DNA from: Cyclobacteriaceae bacterium | GTDB taxonomy: Bacteria > Bacteroidota > Bacteroidia > Cytophagales > Cyclobacteriaceae | DNA length: 64,000 nucleotides | Direction: 5' to 3' | Assembly: GCA_022842845.1 (NCBI GenBank) | Contig: JALHOT010000005.1 | Span: 62,001 to 126,000, forward strand | Notes under the pieces: model-generated | The model's input: the letters and a program-made list of their open reading frames with translations, nothing else | Told to the model about the DNA's origin: nothing | Databases searched by the model: none | Translations under genes and position numbers: made by a program | Shown here: one piece after another, positions 1-7,695 of the stretch | Layout: each line of letters begins with the position of its first letter | Numbering within the stretch: position 1 is the stretch's first letter

Positions 1-298
1 TCATGGCCATCACCAACTGATCGATATGTATAGAGACCTCGCTTTTCATCTCGCTGATCTCTAAAACCTTTTTGTACAGATCATCCGTACTCATATCGGC
101 AATCTTGGAGATCTTAATGCCATTGTTATTAAGCAAGGATACGCTGATGATCTTCTTCAATTCAGCGTCTGAGTAATAGCGGATGTTGGTGTCGGTTCTG
201 GCAGGTTCAATGATTCTATGGCGCTTCTCCCAAATACGGATTGTATGGGCTTTTATGCCCGACAACTGCTCAAGTTCTTTAATTGAATACGATCCCAT
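1..298 (-). CDS. MerR-family transcriptional regulator, C-terminus beyond the window
   Basis: Reading leftward from an ATG at 296-298, the product opens MGSYSIKELEQLSGIKAHTI, a MerR winged-helix DNA-binding domain: helix-turn-helix over about residues 4-22, then the wing with RIWEKRH and the NIRYYSDAEL segment typical of the family. About 99 residues are visible and the frame is still open at base 1, so the gene is cut by the window edge. This subtype of Bacteroidota MerR protein is commonly about 300 residues with a C-terminal B12-binding sensory domain and often sits near carotenoid genes. That part is not visible here, so the effector remains unknown. The gene is divergent from the helicase starting at 393; the 94-base gap contains the 12-bp palindrome AACAATATTGTT. 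The domain call is secure; the physiological role is not. Confidence 0.85.
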   Translation of the reverse strand, partial: MGSYSIKELEQLSGIKAHTIRIWEKRHRIIEPARTDTNIRYYSDAELKKIISVSLLNNNGIKISKIADMSTDDLYKKVLEISEMKSEVSIHIDQLVMAM

Positions 299-370
299 GG
301 TTTTTCAGGTTCAAGAAATATGTTGGATAATACAGGGCTTTACACCATGTTTAGCTTTAAACAGCCTTAA

Positions 371-382
371 AACAATATTGTT
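371..382. promoter_or_regulatory. 12-bp palindrome in the MerR/helicase divergent gap
   Basis: AACAATATTGTT is a perfect palindrome located between the two divergent start codons (298 and 393). Its position suits an operator for the adjacent MerR regulator or for another dimeric protein. Twelve-base AT-rich palindromes also occur by chance, and I could not place a convincing promoter around it. Confidence 0.25.
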
Positions 383-392
383 CAAGTCCTTC

Positions 393-2882
393 ATGGTACC
401 CAATTTAGAATTTCGTCCTGAATTACTCAAAGTGGCCCATGATTGGTTTGAATCACGGGGCTGGCAACCGTTCGCTTTTCAACTGGAGGCCTGGGAAGCT
501 TATCTGAAGGGCAGCAGTGGTTTGGTCAATGCGCCCACCGGTAGTGGCAAGACTTATTCTTTGCTGATGCCTGTTGCCATAGAATATATGGCAGCTCATC
601 CTGATTTTGCTACCAGAAAGCCAGAGGGGCTTCAGGCCATTTGGATAAGTCCGATACGTGCCCTTTCTAAGGAGATTTACCTTTCTGCTACCCGCATGCT
701 GGAGGGTTTGAACTTGACCTGGGATGTAGCCATTCGATCAGGTGATACTTCTTTAAAAGACCGGGAGAAGCAAAAACAAAAGCCACCGCAATTGCTCATC
801 ACCACGCCTGAAAGTTTACACTTATTACTCGCCCAAAAAAACAATGCAGCTTTGTTTGCCAATCTAAAAGTGCTGGTGGCAGATGAATGGCATGAGCTGA
901 TGGGCTCGAAGCGTGGCGTACAAGTTGAGCTTGCCCTGTCTCGTCTTAAGCGCCTGGCTCCTTCCTTAAAAGTCTGGGGAATCTCTGCTACCATTGGCAA
1001 TATGGATCAGGCAGTAGAGGCCTTGATGGGAGGAAGTGTTACTGACCAGCCGAACAAAATATCAAAGACGCAAGCCAAAATCATCCGAGCCAATATTCAG
1101 AAAAGGATTGAGGTGAGATCGATCATGCCCGACACTGTGGAGAAGATGCCTTGGGCAGGTCATTTGGGTATACACTTGCTCAGCAAAGTGGTTGACATTG
1201 TCAAGCAAAGTAAAACCACTTTGATCTTTACCAATACGCGTTCTTTTGCAGAGATATGGTATCAGAAAATGTTGGAAGTAGCTCCAGAATTATCCGGACT
1301 TATCGCCATGCATCACGGCTCTATCAGTCAGGAGTTGCGCCAGTGGGTTGAAGAACAATTGCATGAGGGCAAACTCAAAGCAGTGGTGTGTACGTCAAGC
1401 CTCGATCTGGGGGTAGACTTTCGCCCGGTAGAAACTGTTATTCAAGTGGGAGCACCCAAAGGTGTTGCGCGCTTTTTACAACGAGCGGGCAGGAGCGGGC
1501 ACCAACCTGGGGCTACCAGCAGTATTTATTTTGTACCCACTCACTCCCTCGAGTTGATGGAGGCAGCCGCCATTCGTGAAGCCATTGCGAATAATATAGT
1601 GGAAGATCGTTTGCCCTACATTCGCTCTTATGATGTCTTGGTGCAATACCTGATCACACTCGCAGTAGGAGGTGGCTTTAAGCCAGAAGAGATTTTCGAA
1701 GAGGTGAAAGGTACCTTTAGCTATGCATCAATAACCGAAGACGAATGGCAGTGGCTACTTGATTTCATTGTTACTGGAGGTCACTCGCTGCAAGCCTACG
1801 ATGAATACAGAAAGGTGGTGGTGGAAGAGGGCATCTATAAAGTAGAGAGCAGGCGCGTGGCCATGCGCCACCGCATGTCTATTGGTACTATCGTGGGTGA
1901 TACCTCTATGTTGGTGAAATACCAGTCGGGTAAATTTCTAGGCACGATAGAAGAGTACTTCATATCTAAGCTAAAGTCTGGTGATGTGTTTTGGTTTGCC
2001 GGTCGAAACCTCGAGTTAATACGCCTGCAGGGCATGGAAGCGCACGTACGCAACAGCAAACGAAAAACTGGTTTGGTACCTTCCTGGCAAGGAGGTAGAA
2101 TGCCACTCTCTTCTCAAATGAGTGTACTCATCCGCAATAAGATAGATGAAGTGGTGAATGGCCGGGAGCATGATGAAGAAATGATTTTTCTGAAACCGCT
2201 CTTTCAGTTGCAACAGGAAAGATCGCATGTACCTTCCAATCAAGAGTTCTTGATAGAGTATTTTGAAAGTAAGGAAGGCTTTCACCTGGTGATGTATCCT
2301 TTCGAAGGCCGTTTTGTGCACGAAGGTATGGGCGCTTTGATGGCTTACCGTTTGGCCAAGTACAAACCTATTACTTTTTCTATTGCCATGAATGATTATG
2401 GCTTCGAGTTGCTCAGCGATCAGGTAATACCGATTGAAGAAGCGCTGGAAGAAGATCTTTTCGATACCAGTGACTTGCTCAAGGATATACAGGCAAGTAT
2501 TAATGCCACAGAAATGGCGCGTAGAAAATTTCGTGACATTGCAGCGATAGCAGGCTTAGTTTTCAAAGGCTTTCCTGGACAGGGCATGAAAGACCGCCAC
2601 TTACAGTCGAGCACGCAGTTATTCTTTAATGTATTCAACGATTACGAAGCCCACAACCTTTTGCTTCGCCAGGCTTACGATGAGGTGATGGATTTTCAGT
2701 TGGAAGAAGGCAGATTGCGTAAAGCCCTGAACAGGATTAATAAGCAGAAAATTGTTTTGAAGCTTACTGATAAACCGACTCCTTTTGCTTTTCCCATTAT
2801 GGTGGACAGGCTGCGAGAGAAACTCACAACCGAAAGATTGGAAGATCAGGTGAGGAAAATGGTATTGCAGTATGAAAAATAA
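393..2882 (+). CDS. Lhr-like DEXH-box DNA helicase (ligase-associated type)
   Basis: Superfamily 2 helicase of 829 residues resembling the ligase-associated DEXH helicases of Bacteroidota and Proteobacteria, which are thought to act in DNA repair. The Walker A motif APTGSGKT lies at 47-54, the DEWH box at 164-167, motif III SATIGN at 198-203 and motif VI QRAGRSG at 363-369. A long C-terminal region (about 430-829) matches the winged-helix and Lhr-specific part in size. I chose the ATG at 393 because residues upstream of it (the frame is open from 183) look non-coding and overlap the MerR gene on the other strand, and because the homology-like N-terminus (LEFRPELLKVAHDWF) begins here. The ATP-dependent ligase, exonuclease and PdeM-type phosphoesterase that often accompany this family are not adjacent within the window. 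A strong hairpin directly follows the stop codon. Confidence 0.9.
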   Translation: MVPNLEFRPELLKVAHDWFESRGWQPFAFQLEAWEAYLKGSSGLVNAPTGSGKTYSLLMPVAIEYMAAHPDFATRKPEGLQAIWISPIRALSKEIYLSATRMLEGLNLTWDVAIRSGDTSLKDREKQKQKPPQLLITTPESLHLLLAQKNNAALFANLKVLVADEWHELMGSKRGVQVELALSRLKRLAPSLKVWGISATIGNMDQAVEALMGGSVTDQPNKISKTQAKIIRANIQKRIEVRSIMPDTVEKMPWAGHLGIHLLSKVVDIVKQSKTTLIFTNTRSFAEIWYQKMLEVAPELSGLIAMHHGSISQELRQWVEEQLHEGKLKAVVCTSSLDLGVDFRPVETVIQVGAPKGVARFLQRAGRSGHQPGATSSIYFVPTHSLELMEAAAIREAIANNIVEDRLPYIRSYDVLVQYLITLAVGGGFKPEEIFEEVKGTFSYASITEDEWQWLLDFIVTGGHSLQAYDEYRKVVVEEGIYKVESRRVAMRHRMSIGTIVGDTSMLVKYQSGKFLGTIEEYFISKLKSGDVFWFAGRNLELIRLQGMEAHVRNSKRKTGLVPSWQGGRMPLSSQMSVLIRNKIDEVVNGREHDEEMIFLKPLFQLQQERSHVPSNQEFLIEYFESKEGFHLVMYPFEGRFVHEGMGALMAYRLAKYKPITFSIAMNDYGFELLSDQVIPIEEALEEDLFDTSDLLKDIQASINATEMARRKFRDIAAIAGLVFKGFPGQGMKDRHLQSSTQLFFNVFNDYEAHNLLLRQAYDEVMDFQLEEGRLRKALNRINKQKIVLKLTDKPTPFAFPIMVDRLREKLTTERLEDQVRKMVLQYEK

Positions 2883-2927
2883 AAGCTGGCACAAAGAACT
2901 GATTTACAGTTTTCTTTATGCCAGCTT
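2883..2927. terminator. Bidirectional hairpin terminator between convergent genes
   Basis: Immediately after the helicase stop codon the sequence folds into a long hairpin: AAGCTGGCA (2883-2891) pairs with TGCCAGCTT (2919-2927). After one mismatch AAAGAA (2893-2898) pairs with TTCTTT (2912-2917), and an inner CTG/CAG adds three pairs around a small bulge. The location between the 3' ends of the helicase and lepB (stop at 2953) fits a terminator used from both sides, although a long U tract is lacking. Confidence 0.75.
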
Positions 2928-2952
2928 GTATAAAATACTAGTTCTAATTCTT

Positions 2953-4095
2953 CTAATGAATTAAGTTGAAGAAGCGGCTCCAACGAATTTTATTCAGGAA
3001 GCTGCCATTCGCATCGATGGATAACCAAATGAAGAAAGCCTTTCCTACAATGTGATCTTCCGGTACAAAACCCCAGTAGCGTGAATCTAATGAGTTGTGT
3101 CGGTTATCACCCATCATGAAGTAATAGTTTTGCTTAAAGGTATAGCTCGTTACCTCTTTGCCATCGATGAAAAGTTTTCCGTTTTCGATTTTTACATTCT
3201 CATTGTAATCGTAACGCTCAATCATCTTTCCGTAAAGCGTGAGTGTAGTAGAATCGATGTTGATGGTCATGCCTTCTTGAGGCACAACTATCGGACCGAA
3301 GAAATCACCACTCCATGGGAATTTGGCAGCATCAGGGTAAATGTTGAATTCTACATTTTTACGAGTTGCAAAAACGACTGAATCGATAAAAGGCAACTTG
3401 CGCAATTCCGCTGCAGTAGCCGTAGTCAGTGGCATAGAATACCTTACCTGGTTATCGGAGTTACCCGTGATGGTGAATTCTGTGATATCATATTTTTCTA
3501 AAATGCGGTCGTTGATCTGACTCTTGGCATATACTGTGTGGTCGTATTGCATGCCCTCCATGGGTTCTGAAAGAGTACCATTGATGTATACCTCATGGTC
3601 CTTTACCTGTAGGGTATCGCCAGCAATGGCTACGCACCGCTTAATGTAGTTAGTCTTAAGATCAACCGGGTAATCGATCCACTGCGATTTAGGCGCATAT
3701 AAATTATTCTCCTCAATGCCAGGGACGTTAAATACCACTACATCATTGCGCTTCACGCTCGATATCCCAGGCAAGCGGTATTGAGGTAATTGAATGGCAT
3801 TGCTATAGGAAGGTATGTCCGTCATCCAGATTTTCTGGTGGGTGAGGGGCACTTGTAAAGGTGTCTTAGGGGTACGCGTTCCATAATGAAACTTACTCAC
3901 AAACAGGAAGTCACCTACGAGCAACGATTTCTCCATCGATGGGGTAGGAATGGTGTAGGCTTCCATGATGAGCCAGCGTATTAAAGTTGCAGCCACTACG
4001 GCAAAAGCAACGGCATCAACCCATTCTCTTAGCTTCGATTTCGGCTTTACTTCTTTTTGTTCTTCCTTGTCATTTTTCCAAAACTGCCAGTTCAT
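2953..4095 (-). CDS. lepB: Signal peptidase I (LepB)
   Basis: Membrane-bound serine protease that removes signal peptides from Sec-exported proteins. It is 380 residues, longer than E. coli LepB, as is usual in Bacteroidota. A charged N-terminus is followed by one transmembrane helix (about 26-45). The catalytic Ser is S53 in TIPTPSMEKSLLVGD, and the general-base Lys is K152 in NYIKRCVAIAGD. The C-terminal box YYFMMGDNRHNSLDSRYWG and FVPEDHIVGKAFFIW are the conserved D and E regions. The insert between about 185 and 300 is larger than in proteobacterial enzymes. It is the last gene of the leftward parA-parB-DUF5683-dapB-lepB cluster, 82 bases after dapB. A near-match to the Bacteroidota -7 element (complement of 4123-4130) may give it an extra promoter. 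Confidence 0.95.
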   Translation of the reverse strand: MNWQFWKNDKEEQKEVKPKSKLREWVDAVAFAVVAATLIRWLIMEAYTIPTPSMEKSLLVGDFLFVSKFHYGTRTPKTPLQVPLTHQKIWMTDIPSYSNAIQLPQYRLPGISSVKRNDVVVFNVPGIEENNLYAPKSQWIDYPVDLKTNYIKRCVAIAGDTLQVKDHEVYINGTLSEPMEGMQYDHTVYAKSQINDRILEKYDITEFTITGNSDNQVRYSMPLTTATAAELRKLPFIDSVVFATRKNVEFNIYPDAAKFPWSGDFFGPIVVPQEGMTINIDSTTLTLYGKMIERYDYNENVKIENGKLFIDGKEVTSYTFKQNYYFMMGDNRHNSLDSRYWGFVPEDHIVGKAFFIWLSIDANGSFLNKIRWSRFFNLIH

Positions 4096-4177
4096 AGTTC
4101 AGTATATCAATTGTAAAGGGTGCAAATAAAGGGAATTCTTTTGTTTTATGATCTATAGCTTAGTCGCGCGAAAGGCC

Positions 4178-4891
4178 TTAGAATTTCAGGTAGTCATCCA
4201 TACTTAACACGCCTTTTCTCTTTTCGCCCACAATCCATTGGGCCACTTCCAGCGCACCCCGGGCAAAACCTTCACGCGTATGGGCTGTATGTTTGATTTC
4301 TATATCATCAATCACCGATTTATACGTAACGGAATGGGTGCCGGGGGCGGGATCGATGCGATGTGAGAGGATGGATAGTTGTTCAGGCTGTTCTTCGGTG
4401 GCATTGACCCACTGCTTTTTGCGATCTAGCTTTTTAATGATTTCTTCCGCAATCGTAATGGCAGTGCCGCTGGGGGCATCCATCTTTTGGGTATGATGGA
4501 TTTCGTCTACCAGCACCTGATAATCCGGAAAGTTGTTCATCATCCCAGCCAGGTAGGCATTGAGTTTAAAGAAGATATTAACCCCTACACTGAAGTTGGA
4601 AGCATAGAAAAAGGTGCCTTGCCGGGTACGGCATAAATCTTCTATCACAGATTTTTTGTCAAGCCAGCCGGTAGTACCGCACACTACAGGCAAGTTGTTT
4701 TCCAGGCATAGTTTTACATTCTCGTAAGCAGCTTCTGGCCTGGAAAATTCAATGGCTACATCTGCTTTTACGTTCTTAATGCTTTCCTGATTATGAATAT
4801 CAATAATGGCAGCAATGCGATGACCATTTTTAGTGGCAATGCCTTCTATGGTCTTGCCCATTTTTCCGTAGCCTATTAATACTATGTCCAT
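4178..4891 (-). CDS. dapB: 4-hydroxy-tetrahydrodipicolinate reductase (DapB)
   Basis: Catalyses the NAD(P)H-dependent reduction of 4-hydroxy-tetrahydrodipicolinate to tetrahydrodipicolinate in the diaminopimelate/lysine pathway, supplying peptidoglycan and lysine. The 237-residue protein is somewhat shorter than the about 270 of E. coli. The Rossmann nucleotide-binding start is IGYGKMGKTIEGIA (residues 6-19). The family signature HHTQKMDAPSGTA is at 132-144, holding the catalytic His pair and the substrate-binding Lys. CGTTGW (71-76) is also typical. It sits three bases downstream of the DUF5683 gene, so translation is probably linked. The next step of the succinylase branch, dapD, is encoded about 39 kb away at 43285. 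Confidence 0.96.
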   Translation of the reverse strand: MDIVLIGYGKMGKTIEGIATKNGHRIAAIIDIHNQESIKNVKADVAIEFSRPEAAYENVKLCLENNLPVVCGTTGWLDKKSVIEDLCRTRQGTFFYASNFSVGVNIFFKLNAYLAGMMNNFPDYQVLVDEIHHTQKMDAPSGTAITIAEEIIKKLDRKKQWVNATEEQPEQLSILSHRIDPAPGTHSVTYKSVIDDIEIKHTAHTREGFARGALEVAQWIVGEKRKGVLSMDDYLKF

Positions 4892-4894
4892 GGC

Positions 4895-5530
4895 TTAAAA
4901 TCTGATAGATACCGTAAAACCACTTTGTCTGCCCAGCAACATATCCTGCTGTATGCTCGGTTCTAGTCGCACATTCAGGTTTGGATTGAAGTCGAATTCT
5001 TTGAGGTGCGAATCTACATGAGCATCGACAATCTGTAAGGCGTACCAGAGTCCCGTTAATACAATGAAGAAATCTCTTTCCCTGCGATAACGGTCCGTAA
5101 AGGTTCTGAGGTTTTCGATAGGAAGACCGCTGGGGCTTGAGCCAGTGTTTAAGTGCTGAAAAACTTCGCCTCTGTATCGCTGATAATTATCATTATATAA
5201 GTCGATATAGTATCCCAGAAATGCAAAGCCACCATACACCAAAGGCACTTTCCAGTATTTTTTATTATACACCTGGCCGGCTCCCGGAAGAATGGCCGCA
5301 TACAATAACGCTTTTTGCGGATTGAAGCGTTTTGCCATTTGGGCCATCTTAGCAGAATCGATATCGGCTTCATTACCGATTAATACCGGTGATGGCTTGG
5401 GTACTACAACTAAGCTGTCTTGCGCTGCCAAAGGTTTTGCAAAGGCCACCAGGGCCCAAAGCAAGATACTGAAAAAGCCCCTTGAGGGGAGGCTTTTGTT
5501 ATTTAAAACTAAAGAGATAATCCTTCGCAT
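4895..5530 (-). CDS. DUF5683-domain envelope protein
   Basis: Protein of 211 residues with an N-terminal hydrophobic signal-like segment (about 16-36, ending AKPLAAQDS) and a DUF5683-type core. The core contains PQKALLYAAILPGAGQVYNKKYWKV (about 71-95), hydrophobic GGFAFLGYYIDLYNDNYQRY, and FIVLTGLWYALQIVDAHVD, suggesting two or three membrane segments. The LPGAGQxYNxxYWK pattern is the hallmark of this uncharacterised Bacteroidota family. It lies 7 bases after parB and 3 bases before dapB in what must be one transcript. Conserved association with parAB, dapB and lepB suggests a link to envelope biogenesis, but its function is unknown. The assignment rests on recalled family motifs. Confidence 0.8.
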   Translation of the reverse strand: MRRIISLVLNNKSLPSRGFFSILLWALVAFAKPLAAQDSLVVVPKPSPVLIGNEADIDSAKMAQMAKRFNPQKALLYAAILPGAGQVYNKKYWKVPLVYGGFAFLGYYIDLYNDNYQRYRGEVFQHLNTGSSPSGLPIENLRTFTDRYRRERDFFIVLTGLWYALQIVDAHVDSHLKEFDFNPNLNVRLEPSIQQDMLLGRQSGFTVSIRF

Positions 5531-5537
5531 TCGGTCG

Positions 5538-6455
5538 CTAAGATACGCGAAGAATATCGAGTATGCGATTCAAATCTTCTACCGACACAAAAGGTATTTT
5601 AATCTCACCTTTTCTGCCATCACTTTTCACCATCACGCGGGTGCTGAAGTGCGAAGACAATCGGGACTGAAGTTGCGCCATTTCCTTGCCGGCTGCGGTG
5701 CCAGTGGCGGTTGTGGTGGTAGTGCTGCTGCCACTTTTGGGACTGCTCATCTCACGCACCAGCTCTTCAACCTTACGCACTGATAATTCTTCGGCCACCG
5801 CGCGTTTAAAAATGTACAATTGCTGATCGGCACTGTCAACATTAATGATGGCACGGGCGTGGCCCATGGAGATTTTGTTATCCCTGACAGCAATTTGAAT
5901 GTCAGGCGGTAGTTTTAATAGGCGAAGGTAGTTGGTTACGGTAGCGCGGTTTTTACCGACACGATCGCCCAGTTGCTCCTGCTTCAAGTTACATTCGGTG
6001 AGTAGGCGCTGGTAGCTGAGGGCAATTTCTATTGCATTCAGGTTTTCACGCTGGATGTTTTCGATCAGGGCCATTTCCAGCATTTGCTGGTCATCCGCAG
6101 AGCGGATATAAGCAGGGATCATTTCAAGGCCAGCCAGTTTAGAGGCCTGGAAACGTCTTTCACCTGAAATAAGCTGGTATTGGTTATGGGCCAGGCGCCT
6201 GACTGTAATGGGTTGGATAATGCCGTGCACCTTGATGGACTCTGCTAATTCCAGCAGCGCATCCTCATCAAAGTGAGTTCTGGGCTGAAAGGGATTGGTT
6301 TCAATTTCAACCACCGGTATTTCATTAATACCACTGCGGGGTTCGCTGCTGCCCACTACATTAGCAACGGCTACTTCTGCTTCTAATCGGTCGCTGGTGT
6401 CGTTATCGCTCAACAAGGCGTTGAGTCCACGGCCTAATGCTTTCTTCTTACTCAT
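5538..6455 (-). CDS. parB: Chromosome-partitioning protein ParB
   Basis: CTP-dependent DNA-sliding clamp that loads at parS sites and, with ParA, segregates the origin region. The N-terminus KKKALGRGLNALLSD is typical, followed by the ParB/Srx domain with NPFQPRTHFDEDALLELAES, GERRFQASKLAG (98-109, the CTP-binding box) and ENIQREN (132-138). The helix-turn-helix region (about 150-185, LGDRVGKNRATVTNYLRLL) reads parS. A low-complexity Ser/Thr/Ala linker at about 238-256 precedes a dimerisation domain with SRLSSHFSTRV. Length (305) is normal. The start codon overlaps the parA stop by four bases, indicating translational coupling. I did not find a canonical 16-bp parS palindrome in or near the gene. 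Confidence 0.95.
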   Translation of the reverse strand: MSKKKALGRGLNALLSDNDTSDRLEAEVAVANVVGSSEPRSGINEIPVVEIETNPFQPRTHFDEDALLELAESIKVHGIIQPITVRRLAHNQYQLISGERRFQASKLAGLEMIPAYIRSADDQQMLEMALIENIQRENLNAIEIALSYQRLLTECNLKQEQLGDRVGKNRATVTNYLRLLKLPPDIQIAVRDNKISMGHARAIINVDSADQQLYIFKRAVAEELSVRKVEELVREMSSPKSGSSTTTTTATGTAAGKEMAQLQSRLSSHFSTRVMVKSDGRKGEIKIPFVSVEDLNRILDILRVS

Positions 6456-7228
6456 TTCGACTTAGCGTTTTTCTTTAATATCTCATTGGCCAGGTTCAGG
6501 TAACTGATGGCGCCTTTGCTTTCTGCATCATGCACAATGGCAGGTAAACCAAAACTGGGCGATTCACTCAACTTAACGTTGCGGGGGATGATAGTATTGA
6601 ATGTCATCTTCTGAAAATGGGTTCTCACTTCTTCCACCACCTGGTTACCCAAGCTGGTTCTTGAATCGTAGAGTGTGAGCAGGATGCCTTCAATTTCCAG
6701 GCCAGGGTTCAAGCGTGTTTGAATGATCTTAATGGTATTTAAAAGTTTACCCAAGCCTTCCAGGGCGAAATATTCGCACTGTACGGGAATGATAATAGAA
6801 TCTGCTGCTGTAAGCGCGTTGATGGTAATCAAGCCCAAAGACGGAGAGCAATCTATAATGATGTAATCGTAATCGTTTTTAATCGCCTTCAGGGCTTCAC
6901 GCATTTTTTCTTCTCTGCGCTCAATGCTTACCATTTCCACTTCAGCACCCACCAGGTCAATGTGCGAAGGCATGATGTCAAGCATTTTAAGCTGTTCATT
7001 TTTAACGATGGCTTCTTTGGCCTTTACGCCATCGACCATGCATTCGTAAATACCGTTTTCTACATCTTTAGGATTAATGCCCAAACCTGAAGTTGAGTTG
7101 GCTTGTGGGTCAGCATCGATAAGCAATGTACGCTGTTCCAATACGGCTAAACTGGCGGCCAGGTTAATGGCGGTAGTCGTTTTGCCTACGCCTCCTTTTT
7201 GATTCGCAATCGCGATAATTTTTCCCAT
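6452..7228 (-). CDS. parA: Chromosome-partitioning ATPase ParA (Soj-like)
   Basis: Deviant Walker-type ATPase of 258 residues that forms nucleoid-bound gradients driving ParB-parS movement. The deviant Walker A motif KGGVGKTTT is at 11-19, the Walker B region is YDYIIIDCSPSLGLITINAL, and the C-terminal NVKLSESPSFGLPAI segment is characteristic of chromosomal Soj/ParA rather than plasmid or MinD proteins. It is the first gene of the leftward cluster. The start at 7228 is preceded by a -7-like promoter element (complement of 7289-7296), and beyond it lies a group of DnaA-box-like sequences at 7325-7367. parAB usually maps near the replication origin. Confidence 0.96.
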   Translation of the reverse strand: MGKIIAIANQKGGVGKTTTAINLAASLAVLEQRTLLIDADPQANSTSGLGINPKDVENGIYECMVDGVKAKEAIVKNEQLKMLDIMPSHIDLVGAEVEMVSIERREEKMREALKAIKNDYDYIIIDCSPSLGLITINALTAADSIIIPVQCEYFALEGLGKLLNTIKIIQTRLNPGLEIEGILLTLYDSRTSLGNQVVEEVRTHFQKMTFNTIIPRNVKLSESPSFGLPAIVHDAESKGAISYLNLANEILKKNAKSK

Positions 7229-7268
7229 GGTACGGATCGAATAAGTAAAAAAATGTGCCTGTTACGTG

Positions 7269-7283
7269 CTGTTATTTTAACAG
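7269..7283. promoter_or_regulatory. Short inverted repeat in the parA leader
   Basis: CTGTTA-TTT-TAACAG forms a perfect 6-bp inverted repeat with a 3-base spacer. It lies just downstream of the predicted parA -7 element, where a bound protein or RNA hairpin could affect par expression. This is only a sequence observation and no regulator is implied. Confidence 0.3.
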
Positions 7284-7288
7284 GGCTT

Positions 7289-7296
7289 CAAATATA
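7289..7296 (-). promoter_or_regulatory. Bacteroidota -7 promoter element for the parA operon
   Basis: On the minus strand this reads TATATTTG, an exact match to the TAnnTTTG element of Bacteroidota housekeeping promoters. It is about 60 bases upstream of the parA start. No clear TTG was found at the -33 distance, so the match rests on the -7 box alone. Confidence 0.5.
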
Positions 7297-7324
7297 GATG
7301 ATTTGTTATCCGGAGGTCTTTTTA

Positions 7325-7367
7325 TGTTCCACAAACGTTCCACGCTTTATCCACATTGTGTGGAAAA
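7325..7367. promoter_or_regulatory. Cluster of DnaA-box-like 9-mers, helically phased
   Basis: TTATCCACA at 7347-7355 is a perfect consensus DnaA box. Upstream in the same orientation are TGTTCCACA (7325-7333) and CGTTCCACG (7336-7344), so three related 9-mers start exactly 11 bases apart. Facing them, the complement of 7359-7367 reads TTTTCCACA, one mismatch from consensus. The last two form an inverted pair with a 3-base spacer. The first two boxes are weaker (two and four mismatches). The packing is consistent with cooperative DnaA binding. Confidence 0.5.
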
Positions 7368-7503
7368 GAGATTGAGTCTGTTGGTTTTCTTTGTAATTCA
7401 TTGATAATCAAAAGATCAAAAGAATTGATACAGGTAAATTAAATCCCAGGCTGCGGGCAACAACGTGGTTCATAAGTTGAAGCAGCCCTCTAGTTGGAGG
7501 CTT

Positions 7504-7532
7504 TTGAGAAAACAGAACTTGTTTTATATTTG
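7504..7532 (+). promoter_or_regulatory. Promoter-like -33/-7 pair for the chimeric exported protein
   Basis: TTG at 7504-7506 followed after 18 bases by TATATTTG (7525-7532) matches the Bacteroidota TTG-N19-TAnnTTTG arrangement closely. It would start a transcript near 7538 and leave a leader of about 155 bases before the start codon at 7696. Confidence 0.5.
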
Positions 7533-7695
7533 GCTATCCATCACCACTCGTTGGACAGCCCCATGCGGAAAACACATGTCGCGTATTATTATGATCAATC
7601 TTCATTTGATGAAGGCTATTGCTCTTTAAAAAGCATCTCCATTGTTGCTGATAGTGCAGCAGGTATTGACCATTTACCAGCAGTATTTTTCGTCT

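Larger units (their letters stand above)
7229..7695. other. 467-base intergenic region upstream of parA; candidate oriC
   Basis: The gap between the divergent parA start (7228) and the exported chimeric protein (7696) has no credible gene of its own. It is AT-rich and contains the parA -7 element, a 15-bp inverted repeat at 7269-7283, four DnaA-box-like 9-mers at 7325-7367, an A+T-rich stretch at about 7385-7445, and a rightward promoter-like pair at 7504-7532. Together with the parAB neighbourhood this is a plausible replication origin. The alternative is a DnaA-responsive par promoter. Confidence 0.4.

Noticed and set aside
183-392. Upstream extension of the helicase frame
   Set aside because: It overlaps the MerR coding region on the other strand and lacks helicase-like sequence; ATG 393 begins the recognisable N-terminus.
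5292-5783. Open plus-strand frame of 163 codons across the DUF5683-parB junction
   Set aside because: It is antisense to two well-supported genes and shows no domain or start signal.
7325-7344. TGTTCCAC half-sites as a parS site for ParB
   Set aside because: parS should be a 16-bp palindrome; these are direct repeats, and their 9-mer form fits DnaA boxes better.
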